A program made the position numbers and the translations under genes. This document shows, piece after piece, positions 25,748 to 35,309 of a DNA stretch of 64,000 nucleotides. How positions within the stretch are numbered: position 1 is the stretch's first letter; each line of letters opens with the position of its first letter. The notes beneath the pieces are model-generated. The model was not told where the DNA came from. It saw only the letters and a program-made list of their open reading frames with translations, and did no database searches. Origin of the DNA: Branchiibius sp. NY16-3462-2 (GTDB lineage Bacteria > Actinomycetota > Actinomycetes > Actinomycetales > Dermatophilaceae); assembly GCF_001594145.1 (NCBI RefSeq), contig NZ_LVCF01000040.1, positions 1 to 64,000 on the forward strand, given 5' to 3'.

Positions 25748-26478
25748 GGCCGGCCTGCGATGTCCAGCGCCTCCGGCAGGCCGAACGCGCCACGGTAGAG
25801 CGCCGAGCCGATGATCGCGCCCTCGACACCGGCCGACACCATGGTGCGCAACGCCTCGATGTCAGCCAACGTGGACACCCCGCCCGAGGCCACCACCGGG
25901 CGGTCGGTCCGATCGCACACCTGCTGCAGCAGAGCGATGTTCGGACCCTGGAGCATGCCGTCCTTCGCGACATCAGTCACGACGTACCGGGCGCACCCCT
26001 CGCTGTCCAGCCGCGCCAACGTCTCCCACAGGTCGCCACCCTCCTTGGTCCAGCCGCGGGCGGCCAGCGTCGTCCCCCGCACGTCGAGACCCACCGCGAT
26101 GCGATCGCCGTACTGCGCGATCGCCGCTGCCGTCCACTCCGGGTCCTCCAGGGCGGCGGTGCCCAGGTTGACCCGGCGGCACCCGGTCGCGAGAGCCCGC
26201 TCGAGGCTCTCCTGGTCGCGGATGCCGCCGGACATCTCGACCTTGATGTCCAGGCGCCCCACGATGTCAGCCAACAGCGGCGCGTTGCTTCCCCGTCCGA
26301 AGGCCGCGTCGAGGTCGACCAGGTGCAACCACTCCGCTCCCTGGTCCTGCCAGGCCTTGGCGGCCTCCCACGGGTCGCCGAACTGGCCACCGGTGCCAGC
26401 AACTCCCTGCACCAGTTGCACAGCCTGGCCGCCGGCAACGTCGACCGCCGGCAGCAGTTCGAGGCGTGCCTCACTCAC
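25744..26478 (-). CDS. priA: Phosphoribosyl isomerase A (HisA/TrpF bifunctional type)
   Basis: TIM-barrel isomerase of 244 aa. It isomerises ProFAR in histidine synthesis and, in the actinobacterial PriA type, also phosphoribosylanthranilate in tryptophan synthesis. Catalytic aspartates lie in LLPAVDVAGG (residue about 11) and VVTDVAKDGM (about 170). Phosphate-binding SGGI and ASGGVSTLAD loops are intact. GTG at 26478 gives the family N-terminus. Dual activity is inferred from the lineage, not shown here. Confidence 0.94.
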   Translation of the reverse strand: MSEARLELLPAVDVAGGQAVQLVQGVAGTGGQFGDPWEAAKAWQDQGAEWLHLVDLDAAFGRGSNAPLLADIVGRLDIKVEMSGGIRDQESLERALATGCRRVNLGTAALEDPEWTAAAIAQYGDRIAVGLDVRGTTLAARGWTKEGGDLWETLARLDSEGCARYVVTDVAKDGMLQGPNIALLQQVCDRTDRPVVASGGVSTLADIEALRTMVSAGVEGAIIGSALYRGAFGLPEALDIAGRP

Positions 26479-26506
26479 AATGGGTCCTTCCGAACGGGGA
26501 CGATGA

Positions 26507-27118
26507 CTAGGTGAAACTCTGAATCCAGTTGTGCAACAGGGCAGCTCCCGCATCCCCGGACTTCTCCGGGTGGAACTGGGTGCCCCACAGTGCGCCGTCC
26601 TGCAGAGCCGCGACGAAGGGCCGACCGTGCTCGGCGTGTGCGACCTGTGCGGCAGTCGAGTCCGCGGCGGCGTAGGAGTGCACGAAGTAGAAGCGTTCGT
26701 CGGCCACGCCCGTGAACATCGGCAGTTTGGCCGCGTCCGTCACCAAGGACCAGCCCATGTGCGGGACCACCGGGGCCTGCAGCCGGGTGACCAGGCCTTC
26801 GACCAGGCCCAGCCCCGGTACGGGTTCGGCCGCCGGCTCGGTGGAGCCCTCGAAGAGGATCTGGTGACCGACGCACACCCCTAGGACCGGCGCACCCACG
26901 GCCAGACGGTCGCGGATCAACACGTCCCCGCCGACACCCAACAATCCGCGCATGCAGGCGTGGAAGTTGCCGACCCCGGGGACGTAGAGGCCGTCGGCAC
27001 GGCGCACCGCGTCCGGGTCGGCGGACAGCTCGACCTGCGCCCCGACCCGGCTGAGCATCCGCACGACCGAGTGCACGTTGCCGCTGCCGTAGTCGAGCAC
27101 GGCGACGCGGGCGGTCAC
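26507..27118 (-). CDS. hisH: Imidazole glycerol phosphate synthase glutaminase subunit
   Basis: Class I glutamine amidotransferase of 203 aa that feeds ammonia to HisF. The nucleophile is Cys in LGVCVGHQ near residue 86, and the His-Glu pair is in QFHPEKS near 182. The N-terminal VAVLDYGSGNVHS is typical. The GTG start overlaps the stop of the preceding hypothetical gene. hisF is not in this window; it usually follows priA, but here an SseB-like gene does. Confidence 0.96.
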   Translation of the reverse strand: MTARVAVLDYGSGNVHSVVRMLSRVGAQVELSADPDAVRRADGLYVPGVGNFHACMRGLLGVGGDVLIRDRLAVGAPVLGVCVGHQILFEGSTEPAAEPVPGLGLVEGLVTRLQAPVVPHMGWSLVTDAAKLPMFTGVADERFYFVHSYAAADSTAAQVAHAEHGRPFVAALQDGALWGTQFHPEKSGDAGAALLHNWIQSFT

Positions 27119-27729
27119 GAGGACTTCAACTCCTCGGCAATGTCGCGCTCCTCGCGGGTCACCTTCTCGAACCGCCGCACGGACTTCTCGTCCGGCTCGA
27201 CCAGCGCTGCGCCGGACGCATGCCGCGCGGCGCCCGCTTCCAGCAACTGCGCGCCCGGGAGGCCGAGCGACTCGATCAGGTCGTGCACTAGATCATCGGC
27301 CGTCAGGTCCGTGTCCCGCAGGACCGCCTCGACCCGCGGCAGGTCGTCCCGGCTGATTCCGGCGACGTTGACCAGGTCCGAGGGGCGCACCGAGGGGAAC
27401 GGCGTGGGCCCGCTGGGCCCCTGCCCGCTGCTCCAGATCAGCCATCGCGGCACCGCACGCCAGCCGGGTGGATGCAGGACGAGTACCGCCCGCGCGTCAA
27501 TCACCGCGAAGCACAACGCCGTTCGCAGTCCCGATGGCACGGGCCGGTTGGCAAGCATCGGCACGGACTTGTCGTACGGCGCGCTGCTGCGGGCCTCCGA
27601 ACCGGCCGGAACCACCGCGGTCCAGCCCCCGACGGGTACGACGTACGCGGGCACCGAGCCGCGCCGCAGCCACGCAGTGACCCGGTGGGTGTCGCTGCGC
27701 AGCAACAGCAGCAGGGTGTCCGCGGCCAT
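27115..27729 (-). CDS. Conserved hypothetical protein of the his operon
   Basis: Protein of 204 aa starting at ATG 27729. It has no signal peptide and no catalytic motif I recognise. The first 130 residues are mixed beta-rich sequence with many Pro and Trp, and the last 35 are charged and helical (EKSVRRFEKVTREERDIAEE). Genes of this size occur between hisB and hisH in other actinobacteria. Overlap with hisH (GTGA) and a short gap to hisB argue for co-expression. Function unknown. Confidence 0.75.
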   Translation of the reverse strand: MAADTLLLLLRSDTHRVTAWLRRGSVPAYVVPVGGWTAVVPAGSEARSSAPYDKSVPMLANRPVPSGLRTALCFAVIDARAVLVLHPPGWRAVPRWLIWSSGQGPSGPTPFPSVRPSDLVNVAGISRDDLPRVEAVLRDTDLTADDLVHDLIESLGLPGAQLLEAGAARHASGAALVEPDEKSVRRFEKVTREERDIAEELKSS

Positions 27730-27734
27730 GGTCG

Positions 27735-28358
27735 CTAGAGCGCACCCTTCGCGCTGGGGATGCCGACGACCCGTGGATCGCGCTCGACCGCGAACCGCAG
27801 GGCCCGGGCGACCGCTTTGAACTGGCACTCGGCGATGTGGTGCGGGTCGCGACCGGACAGCAGACGCACATGCAGTGCTATTCCGGCGTGGGTGGCGAAG
27901 CTCTGGAAGACGTGCTGGGTCAGCGAACCGGTGTAGGCCCCGCCGATGATCACGTAGGCCTGCGCATCCGGCTCGCCCTCGTGCACGAAGAACGGCCGGC
28001 CCGCGACATCGACCACTGCCTGCGCGAGTGCCTCGTCCAACGGGACCAGCGCGTCCCCGAAGCGGCTGATCCCGCTCTTGTCGCCCAACGCCTCGCGGAC
28101 CGCATCACCGAGCACGATCGCGGTGTCCTCGACACTGTGGTGCGCATCGATGTCGGTGTCACCGGTCGTGGTGACCTTCAGATCGATCAAGCTGTGCCGC
28201 GCGAAACTGTCGAGCATGTGGTCGTAGAACCGCACCCCCGTGCTGACCTGCGCCTCGCCGGTGCCGTCGAGATCCAGCCACAGATCGACCGAACTCTCCT
28301 TGGTGGAACGCTGGAGGTGGGCGGTCCGGTGCTCGTCAGTCGCGATCTTGTCGGTCAC
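27735..28358 (-). CDS. hisB: Imidazoleglycerol-phosphate dehydratase
   Basis: Manganese-dependent dehydratase of 207 aa, the monofunctional form without the phosphatase domain. The metal-binding repeats are DAHHSVEDTAI near residue 72 and DPHHIAECQFKA near 170. GTG at 28358 overlaps the hisC stop. The upstream extension to 28517 is hisC shadow. Confidence 0.96.
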   Translation of the reverse strand: MTDKIATDEHRTAHLQRSTKESSVDLWLDLDGTGEAQVSTGVRFYDHMLDSFARHSLIDLKVTTTGDTDIDAHHSVEDTAIVLGDAVREALGDKSGISRFGDALVPLDEALAQAVVDVAGRPFFVHEGEPDAQAYVIIGGAYTGSLTQHVFQSFATHAGIALHVRLLSGRDPHHIAECQFKAVARALRFAVERDPRVVGIPSAKGAL

Positions 28359-29506
28359 GGCGTCTCCTTCTGCAGCGCGATGCTGCCGTCCTCGATGCTC
28401 TCGCGCAGCACGCGCAACACGGTCTGGGTCTCCTGCGGGGTGCCCGCGGTGATCCGCAGGTGATGCGGGATGCCGACGTCGCGGACCAGCACCCCTCGAT
28501 CCAGCAGCACCTGCCACGCATCGGCAGCGTCGGCGAACCCGCCGACCAGGACGAAGTTGGCATCCGACGGCACCGGCTTCAAGCCGAGATCCTGTGTCGC
28601 CGTGAACAATTCGTCGCGGGTGGCCTTGATCGCCTCGACCATCGCCAGCATCGTGCCGGCGTGTTCCAGGGCCGCCTCGGCGACCGCCTGGGTCACCGAC
28701 GACAGGTGATAGGGCAGTCGCACTAACCGCAGCAGCTCCGTGAGCTCCGGGTCGGCGGCCAGGTAGCCCAGCCGCACCCCGGCGAAGGCGAACGCCTTGG
28801 ACATGGTGCGGGTCACCACCAGCCGCTCACGCCCCGGCAGCAACGTCAGGGCGCTGCGCGTCCCCGGCCGGGCGAACTCGGCGTACGCCTCATCGACCAC
28901 CACGATGCCGTCCGGCAGCGCGTCGTAGACCGCCTCAACCACATCCAGACCGATCGCGGTGCCGGTGGGGTTGTTCGGGGAACACAGGAACACGATGTCC
29001 GGCCGGTGCTCGCGCACCTGCTGCACCGCCAGCGCCGCGTCGACGTCGTAGTCCGTGCCGGTCGCGTTGCGCAGACCATCGATCCACCCGGTGCCGACGC
29101 CGCGGCTGATGATCGGATGCATGGAGTACGCCGGGGTGAAGCCGAGTGCGACCCGTCCGGGTCCGCCGAACGCCTGCACGATGTGCGACAGCACCTCGTT
29201 GGAGCCGTTACCGGCCCACAACTGGTCCGGCGACAGCTCGACACCCGTGGCGATCTGCAGGTAACCGGCCAATGCCATTCGCAGTGCAACGAATTCACGG
29301 TCCGGATAGCGGTTCAGCCCGCGCGCGACCTGCGCCACGCGATCGGTGATCGCCGCGACGACGTCATCCGGGACGTCGTAGGAGGACTCGTTGGTGTTGA
29401 GCGCGACGGCCACGGGAAGCTGCGGCGCGCCGTACGCGGTCTGCCCTTGCAGGTCCGGGCGCAGCAGATCGGTCAGCCGGGTACGCGACTGAGTGCCGTC
29501 ACTCAT
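28355..29506 (-). CDS. hisC: Histidinol-phosphate aminotransferase
   Basis: PLP-dependent class I/II aminotransferase of 383 aa that makes L-histidinol phosphate. It shows LNTNES near the N-terminus, CSPNNPTG near 175, the VVDEAYAEF segment, and the PLP lysine in RTMSKAFAFAGVRLGY near 235. The start overlaps the hisD stop. HisC homologues can also use aromatic substrates. Confidence 0.95.
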   Translation of the reverse strand: MSDGTQSRTRLTDLLRPDLQGQTAYGAPQLPVAVALNTNESSYDVPDDVVAAITDRVAQVARGLNRYPDREFVALRMALAGYLQIATGVELSPDQLWAGNGSNEVLSHIVQAFGGPGRVALGFTPAYSMHPIISRGVGTGWIDGLRNATGTDYDVDAALAVQQVREHRPDIVFLCSPNNPTGTAIGLDVVEAVYDALPDGIVVVDEAYAEFARPGTRSALTLLPGRERLVVTRTMSKAFAFAGVRLGYLAADPELTELLRLVRLPYHLSSVTQAVAEAALEHAGTMLAMVEAIKATRDELFTATQDLGLKPVPSDANFVLVGGFADAADAWQVLLDRGVLVRDVGIPHHLRITAGTPQETQTVLRVLRESIEDGSIALQKETP

Positions 29507-30852
29507 GGCAGCGCGTCGCCGAACCGCGCCGTCACGGCCTGCCCGTGCGCCGGCAGATCCTCGGACTCAGCCAGGGTCACGACCGTCGCCGCAACGTCCG
29601 CGAGCGCCTCACGGGTGTAGTCGACGACGTGAATACCGCGCAGGAATGACTGGACCGACAAGCCGGAGCTGTGACAGGCGCAGCCGCCGGTCGGCAGGAC
29701 GTGGTTGGAGCCGGCCGCGTAGTCACCGAGGCTGACCGGCGCGAAGTCGCCGACGAAGATCGCCCCGGCGTTACGGATCCGGGCAGCGACCTCTGCGGCC
29801 TCGCGGGTCTGGATCTCCAGGTGCTCGGCGCCGTAGGCATCGACGACCCGGACTCCGGCGTCCACGTCGTCCACCAGCACGATGCCGGACTGCGCCCCAC
29901 CAAGGGCTTCCTTGACCCGGACCTCGTGCTTGGTGCGCGAAACACGTTCCTGCAGAGCGGTTTCCACCGCGTCGGCCAATTCCGGCGAATCGGTGACGAG
30001 CACGGAAGCGGCCAACGGGTCGTGCTCGGCCTGGCTGATCAGGTCCGCAGCGACGTACTGCGCATCGGCACTGTCGTCGGCCAGGATCGCGATCTCGGTC
30101 GGACCGGCTTCGGCGTCGATGCCGATGACACCCTGCAGCAGGCGCTTGGCGGCCGCGACGTAGATGTTGCCCGGCCCGGTCACCAGGTTGACCGGCTCGC
30201 ACACGACGGTGCCGTCGGCCTCCCGCGCGCCGTAGGCGAACATCGCGATCGCCTGTGCGCCACCGACGGTGTAGACCTCATCGACACCCAGCAACTCGCA
30301 GGCGGCCAGGATCGTGGGGTGCGGGTACCCGGCGTACGCACCGGTGTTGTCCGCCTGGGGCGGGCTGGCCACGGCCAGCGAACCGACGCCCGCGACCTGG
30401 GCCGGGACGACGTTCATCACCACGCTGCTGGGGTAGACCGCGCGGCCACCGGGCACGTAGAGCCCGACGCGCTCGACGGGTACGTGTCGCTCGATCACGA
30501 CACCGCCGGGGACGACCTGGGTCACGGTGTCGACCCGGCGCTGGTCCTCGTGCACCAGGCGGGCCCGGCGGATGGACTCCTCCAACGCCGCACGTACGTC
30601 GATCGGCAGGTCACGCAGTGCGCTCGCCAACACCTCGGCGGGCACCCGCAACTGGGTGGGACGCACGTGGTCGAAGCGCTCCCCCAGCTCGCGCAGCGCC
30701 TCGGCACCATGCTCGCGGACCTGCTCGCAGATCGGGCGCACCGCCTGCAGGGCGGCGTCCACGTCGAACTCGGCGCGGGGCAGCACGGTGCGCAACTGGC
30801 GGGCGTCGAGCCGCGCCAGCGCGTCGCCGCGCAGGTCGATACGGGAGATCAC
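29503..30852 (-). CDS. hisD: Histidinol dehydrogenase
   Basis: Zinc- and NAD-dependent enzyme of 449 aa for the last two steps of histidine synthesis. Family segments are present: VGLYVPGGRAVYPSSVVM, GGAQAIAMFAYG, and LPTGGCACHSSGLSVQSF near 390. GTG is the start. It begins 17 bp after glnE, so it is likely co-transcribed with the nitrogen genes upstream. Confidence 0.96.
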   Translation of the reverse strand: MISRIDLRGDALARLDARQLRTVLPRAEFDVDAALQAVRPICEQVREHGAEALRELGERFDHVRPTQLRVPAEVLASALRDLPIDVRAALEESIRRARLVHEDQRRVDTVTQVVPGGVVIERHVPVERVGLYVPGGRAVYPSSVVMNVVPAQVAGVGSLAVASPPQADNTGAYAGYPHPTILAACELLGVDEVYTVGGAQAIAMFAYGAREADGTVVCEPVNLVTGPGNIYVAAAKRLLQGVIGIDAEAGPTEIAILADDSADAQYVAADLISQAEHDPLAASVLVTDSPELADAVETALQERVSRTKHEVRVKEALGGAQSGIVLVDDVDAGVRVVDAYGAEHLEIQTREAAEVAARIRNAGAIFVGDFAPVSLGDYAAGSNHVLPTGGCACHSSGLSVQSFLRGIHVVDYTREALADVAATVVTLAESEDLPAHGQAVTARFGDALP

Positions 30853-30869
30853 AGGCCCATTCTAGGCAA

Positions 30870-33800
30870 CTACCGGGTGGGCTCCCGGTCCCGTCCGGCG
30901 GCTGGATCCTGGTCGTAGAACTCCCGCTCCATCACGCCACGCGCCCGCCGGGCCATCCGCAGATAGTCGTTGCGCAGTTGTTCTCCCGCCCCCTGACCCA
31001 TGCCCAGGACGCTGGCGATGCCGTTGGCGTCGACCACGTCCGAGGGCAGGGAGTCGACCGGGCGGCCGCGCCACAACACCGAGGCGTTGCGGATCCGGGT
31101 CGCCATCGTCCACGACTGCTCCAGGGCGTCGGCGCTCTCGGCGCTGATCAGGTCGCAGTCGACCATGGCGTGCAGCGGGGTGATGGTGGCGGGGTTGCGG
31201 ATCTGCGGGAACTGACCGGCGTGGCGCAACTGCAACAGCTGCACCGTCCATTCGACGTCGGACAATCCGCCGCGGCCCAGCTTCAGGTGGGTCAGCGGGC
31301 TGCCGCCGCGCGGGATACGTTCAGCCTCCACCCGGGCCTTGAGCAGCCGGATCTGACGAACGGCCGAGGCGGAGATGCCGTCCGTGGGGTAGCGCAACGG
31401 GTCGATGAGGGCGATGAACCGCTCCCCCAGATCCACATCGCCCGCGACCGGCGTCGCCCGCAGCAGCGCCTGCGCCTCCCAGCCTTCGGACCACCGGGCG
31501 TAGTAGGCGGCGTAGGACTCGAGGGTGCGCACCAGCGGACCGGACCGGCCCTCGGGTCGCAGATCGGCGTCGATGCCCAGGGCCGGGTCGGGGCCCGAAC
31601 CGCTGAGCCACCGGCGGACCTCCGTCACGATGCGCTCGGCCTGGCTCTGGGCCAGTTGCGCGTCCGCCCCCGGCAACGGGTCATGCACGAAGAGCACGTC
31701 GGCATCGCTGGAGTAGCCGGTCTCCCCACCACCGAGGCGGCCCATCCCGATGATCGCGACCCGGGTGACGATCATCCCCTGCGCGCGTTGGGCGGCCCGG
31801 GTAGCCACCTCGAGAACGGCCTGCAACGTGGCCGCCGTGAGGTCGGTCAACCCGTCCTCGATGTCGAGTAGTTCGAGGCGCCCGGACAGGTCGGCGGTGG
31901 CGATCCGGATGAGTTCGGCGCGACGGATCGTGCGCACCGCGGTGACCGCCTCCTGGTCGTCGGTGCGGTGCCGCTCGATTGCCAGGTACATGGACTCGGA
32001 CAGTTCCGCGCGGGACCGGGGGCGTAACGCCGTGGTGTCACCGAACATCGCCACCGTCGAGGGCGCCCGTTCGATCAGACCGCCGACATAGCGGCTGCTG
32101 GCCAGCACCCGCGCGAGCGTGGTCGCCGCTCCGCCCTCGTCGCGCAGCATCTTCAGGTACCAGTGCGTCGAGCCCAGCGCGTCGGAGACTCTGCGGAAGG
32201 CGAGCAGCCCCATGTCGGGATCGGCCTCGTCGGCGAAGCGGCGCAGCAGCACCGGCAGCAGGGTGCGCTGGATCGCGGCCCGCCTGCTGACCCCCACGGT
32301 GAGCGCTTCGATATGCCGCATCGCTCCGACCGGATCCCGGTAGCCCAGGGCGGCAAGCCGCTGCTGGGCGTCCTGCGTGGTCAGGCGGGCGTCGTCGTCG
32401 GTGAGGCGGGCGACGGCGCTGAGCAACGGGCGGTAGAACAGCCGCTCGTGCAGCCGGCGGGCCTTGCGCGACTCCTCTGCCCGTAGGGTCTGCACCTGTC
32501 GCGCCGGGTCCGCGGTGAAACCAACGGCGCGCCCGAGCCGGCGCAGGTCGTCCTCGGCGGTGGGCATCAGATGGGTGCGCTTCATCCGCCACATCTGGAT
32601 CCGGTGCTCCAGCACCCGCAGCACCCGGTAGGCGTCGTCCAGGTCGTGCGCGTCCGTGCGGCCGACGTACCCGCCCCGCGACAGCGACTCCAGTCCGGAC
32701 AGCGTGGATCGCACCCGCAGCCGCGGATCGGTGCGTCCGTGCACCAGTTGCAGCAACTGGACACTGAACTCGATATCCCGCAGGCCGCCCCTGCCGAGTT
32801 TGAGTTCGCGATCGGCCTCCCCCGCAGGCAGCAACTGCTCGACCCGCCGCCGCATCGCCTGGACATCGGCCACGAAGTTGTCGCGGCCGCTGGCCTGCCA
32901 CACGAAGGGTTGCACCGCATCCAGGTAGGCCTGGCCGACCTCCGGGTCACCGGCGACCGGTCGCGCCTTGAGCAACGCCTGGAACTCCCAGGTGCTGGCC
33001 CACCGCTCGTAGTAGTACCGGTGGTTCTCGACCGTCCGCACCAGCGGCCCGGCTTTGCCCTCCGGCCGCAACGCCGCGTCAACCTGCCACAGACTGCCCT
33101 CGGCGGTGCGGGTCGAGCAGGCGCGCATCAACTCACTGGCGACCTCTGCGCCGATGCGCATCGCGTCCTGTTCGGGTACGCCGGGTGCGGGCTCTGCGGC
33201 GAAGATCACGTCGACGTCGGAGATGTAGTTCAGCTCCCGCCCACCGGTCTTGCCCATGGCGATCACTGCGAGGCGGACCTTCTCGGACTCGGCGACGCGG
33301 GCGCAGGCGATCCGGTACGCCGCTTCCAGGGCCGCACCGGCCGCCTCAGCCAGTGCCTCGGCGACAGCCGGCAACACCTCGAACGGGTCCGAGGTCAGGT
33401 CGACGGCCGCGATCCGACACACCCGCCGGTCGTACGCGACGCGCAGCGCGTCGTACGCCGCCTCGGGGGCACCCCCGGGCGCGGGCAGGACCGCCTCGAC
33501 GGCCCGGACCATCTCATCGCGGACGACGGGCGCCGGGTCAAGCGCCGCGTCCACGACCTCAACCCAGGTCTGCGGGTGTTTGACCAGGTGGTCACCGAAG
33601 GCGACGGAGGCCCCGACGACGGAGATCAACCGGTGCGAGCGGACGTCACAGTTCTCCAGCAACTGGGAGACCGCCGTACGTTGCGCCTCATCCATCACCT
33701 CCCGCAGGCGGGTCAGGGTCAGCAGGGCCTGGTCGGGGTCGGGTGCCTTGGCCAGGCAGCGGATCAGACCCGGTGCCCAGTCGCCCAGTTCCTCGGCAAA

Positions 33801-33878
33801 GGCCAGGCCGCGGTCGGTGTCGAGTACGCCGGCCCGCACCAGGGCGGCGCGCGGTGACTCGGTGCGCGGGGTGGCCAT
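30870..33878 (-). CDS. glnE: Glutamine synthetase adenylyltransferase / adenylyl-removing enzyme
   Basis: Large bifunctional regulator (1002 aa) that adenylylates and deadenylylates glutamine synthetase. Two nucleotidyltransferase domains are visible, with metal-binding motifs GGRELNYISDVD near residue 213 and GGGETGYSSDADVLFV near 714. Each is followed by a helical domain. It lies 19 bp after glnA2, as in other actinobacteria; its usual target is GlnA1 rather than GlnA2. Confidence 0.96.
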   Translation of the reverse strand: MATPRTESPRAALVRAGVLDTDRGLAFAEELGDWAPGLIRCLAKAPDPDQALLTLTRLREVMDEAQRTAVSQLLENCDVRSHRLISVVGASVAFGDHLVKHPQTWVEVVDAALDPAPVVRDEMVRAVEAVLPAPGGAPEAAYDALRVAYDRRVCRIAAVDLTSDPFEVLPAVAEALAEAAGAALEAAYRIACARVAESEKVRLAVIAMGKTGGRELNYISDVDVIFAAEPAPGVPEQDAMRIGAEVASELMRACSTRTAEGSLWQVDAALRPEGKAGPLVRTVENHRYYYERWASTWEFQALLKARPVAGDPEVGQAYLDAVQPFVWQASGRDNFVADVQAMRRRVEQLLPAGEADRELKLGRGGLRDIEFSVQLLQLVHGRTDPRLRVRSTLSGLESLSRGGYVGRTDAHDLDDAYRVLRVLEHRIQMWRMKRTHLMPTAEDDLRRLGRAVGFTADPARQVQTLRAEESRKARRLHERLFYRPLLSAVARLTDDDARLTTQDAQQRLAALGYRDPVGAMRHIEALTVGVSRRAAIQRTLLPVLLRRFADEADPDMGLLAFRRVSDALGSTHWYLKMLRDEGGAATTLARVLASSRYVGGLIERAPSTVAMFGDTTALRPRSRAELSESMYLAIERHRTDDQEAVTAVRTIRRAELIRIATADLSGRLELLDIEDGLTDLTAATLQAVLEVATRAAQRAQGMIVTRVAIIGMGRLGGGETGYSSDADVLFVHDPLPGADAQLAQSQAERIVTEVRRWLSGSGPDPALGIDADLRPEGRSGPLVRTLESYAAYYARWSEGWEAQALLRATPVAGDVDLGERFIALIDPLRYPTDGISASAVRQIRLLKARVEAERIPRGGSPLTHLKLGRGGLSDVEWTVQLLQLRHAGQFPQIRNPATITPLHAMVDCDLISAESADALEQSWTMATRIRNASVLWRGRPVDSLPSDVVDANGIASVLGMGQGAGEQLRNDYLRMARRARGVMEREFYDQDPAAGRDREPTR

Positions 33879-33897
33879 CAGAGCGCTCCGGCCCGGC

Positions 33898-35235
33898 TCA
33901 CGGCAGGTTGAGGTATTCGTCGAGCTCGAACCGCGTGACCTGGTCGCGGTAGGCCGCCCACTCCGCGCGCTTGTTGCGCAGGAAGAAATCGAAGACGTGC
34001 TCGCCGAGGGTTTCGGCGACCAACTCGCTCTCCTCCATCAGGTGGATCGCGTGATCGAGGGAGGCGGGCAACGGGCGCAGACCCATCGCCAGACGCTCCT
34101 GCTCGGTGAGGTTCCAGACGTCGTCCTCGGACTCGGGCGGCAGCTCGTACCCCTGCTCGATGCCCTTCATCCCGGCGGCCAGCAGCACGGCGTACGTCAG
34201 ATAGGGGTTGGCGGCCGAGTCGATGGAGCGGATCTCGACCCGGGTGCTTGCTCCCTTACCCGGTTTGTACATCGGGACCCGGACCATCGCGCTGCGGTTG
34301 TTGTGCCCCCAGCAGATGTAGGCCGGCGCCTCGGCGCCACCCCACAGCCGCTTGTAGGAGTTGACGTACTGGTTGGTGACCGCGCTGATCTCCGGTGCAT
34401 GGTGCAGGATGCCGGCAATGAACTGCTGCCCGACCTGCGAGAGCTGGTAGCGCCCGGCCGGATCGTGGAACGCGTTGTCGTCGCCCTCGAACAGCGAGAC
34501 GTGCGAGTGCATCCCCGAACCAGGTTGTCCAGCAAGGGGTTTGGGCATGAAGGAGGCGAAGAGCCCGTGCTCCAGGGCCACCTCACGGATGATCGCCCGG
34601 AAGGTCTGGATGTTGTCGGACATCGTGAGTGCGTCGGCGTACCGCAGGTCGATCTCGTTCTGACCCGGCCCGGCCTCGTGGTGGCTGAACTCCACGGAGA
34701 TGCCCATCGACTCCAGCAGCATGATCGCCGCCTTGCGGAAGTCCTGGCCGGTGCCGTGGGGCACGTGATCGAAGAACCCGGCAGTGTCGACCGGGACCGG
34801 AACCTCGCCGCTGGCCGGTTTCTTGTCGAAGAGGTAGAACTCGATCTCCGGGTGCACGTAGAACGTGTAACCGGCCTTGGTCGCACTGGTGAGCACCCGC
34901 TGCAACACGTTGCGCGGGTCGGCCATGCTGGCGCTACCGTCGGGCAACCGGATGTCGGCGAACATCCTTGCCGTTCCGGGCCGTTCGCCGCGCCAGGTGA
35001 GAATCTGGAAGCTGGAGGCGTCGGGTCGCACCAACATGTCGGACTCGAAGACCCGCGCCAGGCCCTCGATGGAACTGCCGTCGAAGCCCAACCCCTCGGA
35101 GAAGGCGCCCTCGAGCTCGGCGGGCGCGACCGCGACCGATTTGAGGGTGCCCAGCACGTCGGTGAACCACAACCGCACGAAGCGGATGTCGTGCTCCTCG
35201 ATAGTGCGCAGAACGAACTCTTGCTGACGATCCAT
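33898..35235 (-). CDS. glnA2: Type I glutamine synthetase, GlnA2-like
   Basis: Makes glutamine from glutamate, ammonia and ATP as a dodecamer; 445 aa. Metal and ATP motifs are intact: VHPEIEFYLF, GQNEIDLRYADAL, GSGMHSHVSL and RVEIRSIDSAANPYL. The C-terminal region lacks the NLYDLPP adenylylation site of GlnA1, and the length fits the shorter GSI-alpha class. It is therefore probably not controlled by the neighbouring GlnE; this is inferred from sequence and family. Confidence 0.94.
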   Translation of the reverse strand: MDRQQEFVLRTIEEHDIRFVRLWFTDVLGTLKSVAVAPAELEGAFSEGLGFDGSSIEGLARVFESDMLVRPDASSFQILTWRGERPGTARMFADIRLPDGSASMADPRNVLQRVLTSATKAGYTFYVHPEIEFYLFDKKPASGEVPVPVDTAGFFDHVPHGTGQDFRKAAIMLLESMGISVEFSHHEAGPGQNEIDLRYADALTMSDNIQTFRAIIREVALEHGLFASFMPKPLAGQPGSGMHSHVSLFEGDDNAFHDPAGRYQLSQVGQQFIAGILHHAPEISAVTNQYVNSYKRLWGGAEAPAYICWGHNNRSAMVRVPMYKPGKGASTRVEIRSIDSAANPYLTYAVLLAAGMKGIEQGYELPPESEDDVWNLTEQERLAMGLRPLPASLDHAIHLMEESELVAETLGEHVFDFFLRNKRAEWAAYRDQVTRFELDEYLNLP

Positions 35236-35260
35236 ATCCCCGATCCTGCCCTATGCACGA

Positions 35261-35296
35261 ATGGTCCCCGGATGCAGGAACGCATCCGGGGACCAT
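35261..35296 (-). terminator. Terminator after the M6 metalloprotease gene
   Basis: ATGGTCCCCGGATGC (35261-35275) and GCATCCGGGGACCAT (35282-35296) form a perfect 15-bp stem with a 6-nt loop. It lies 13 bp past the protease stop and before the glnA2 start, so it ends the protease transcript and isolates glnA2-glnE-his. Confidence 0.75.
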
Positions 35297-35309
35297 CGCA
35301 CTCAGGTGG

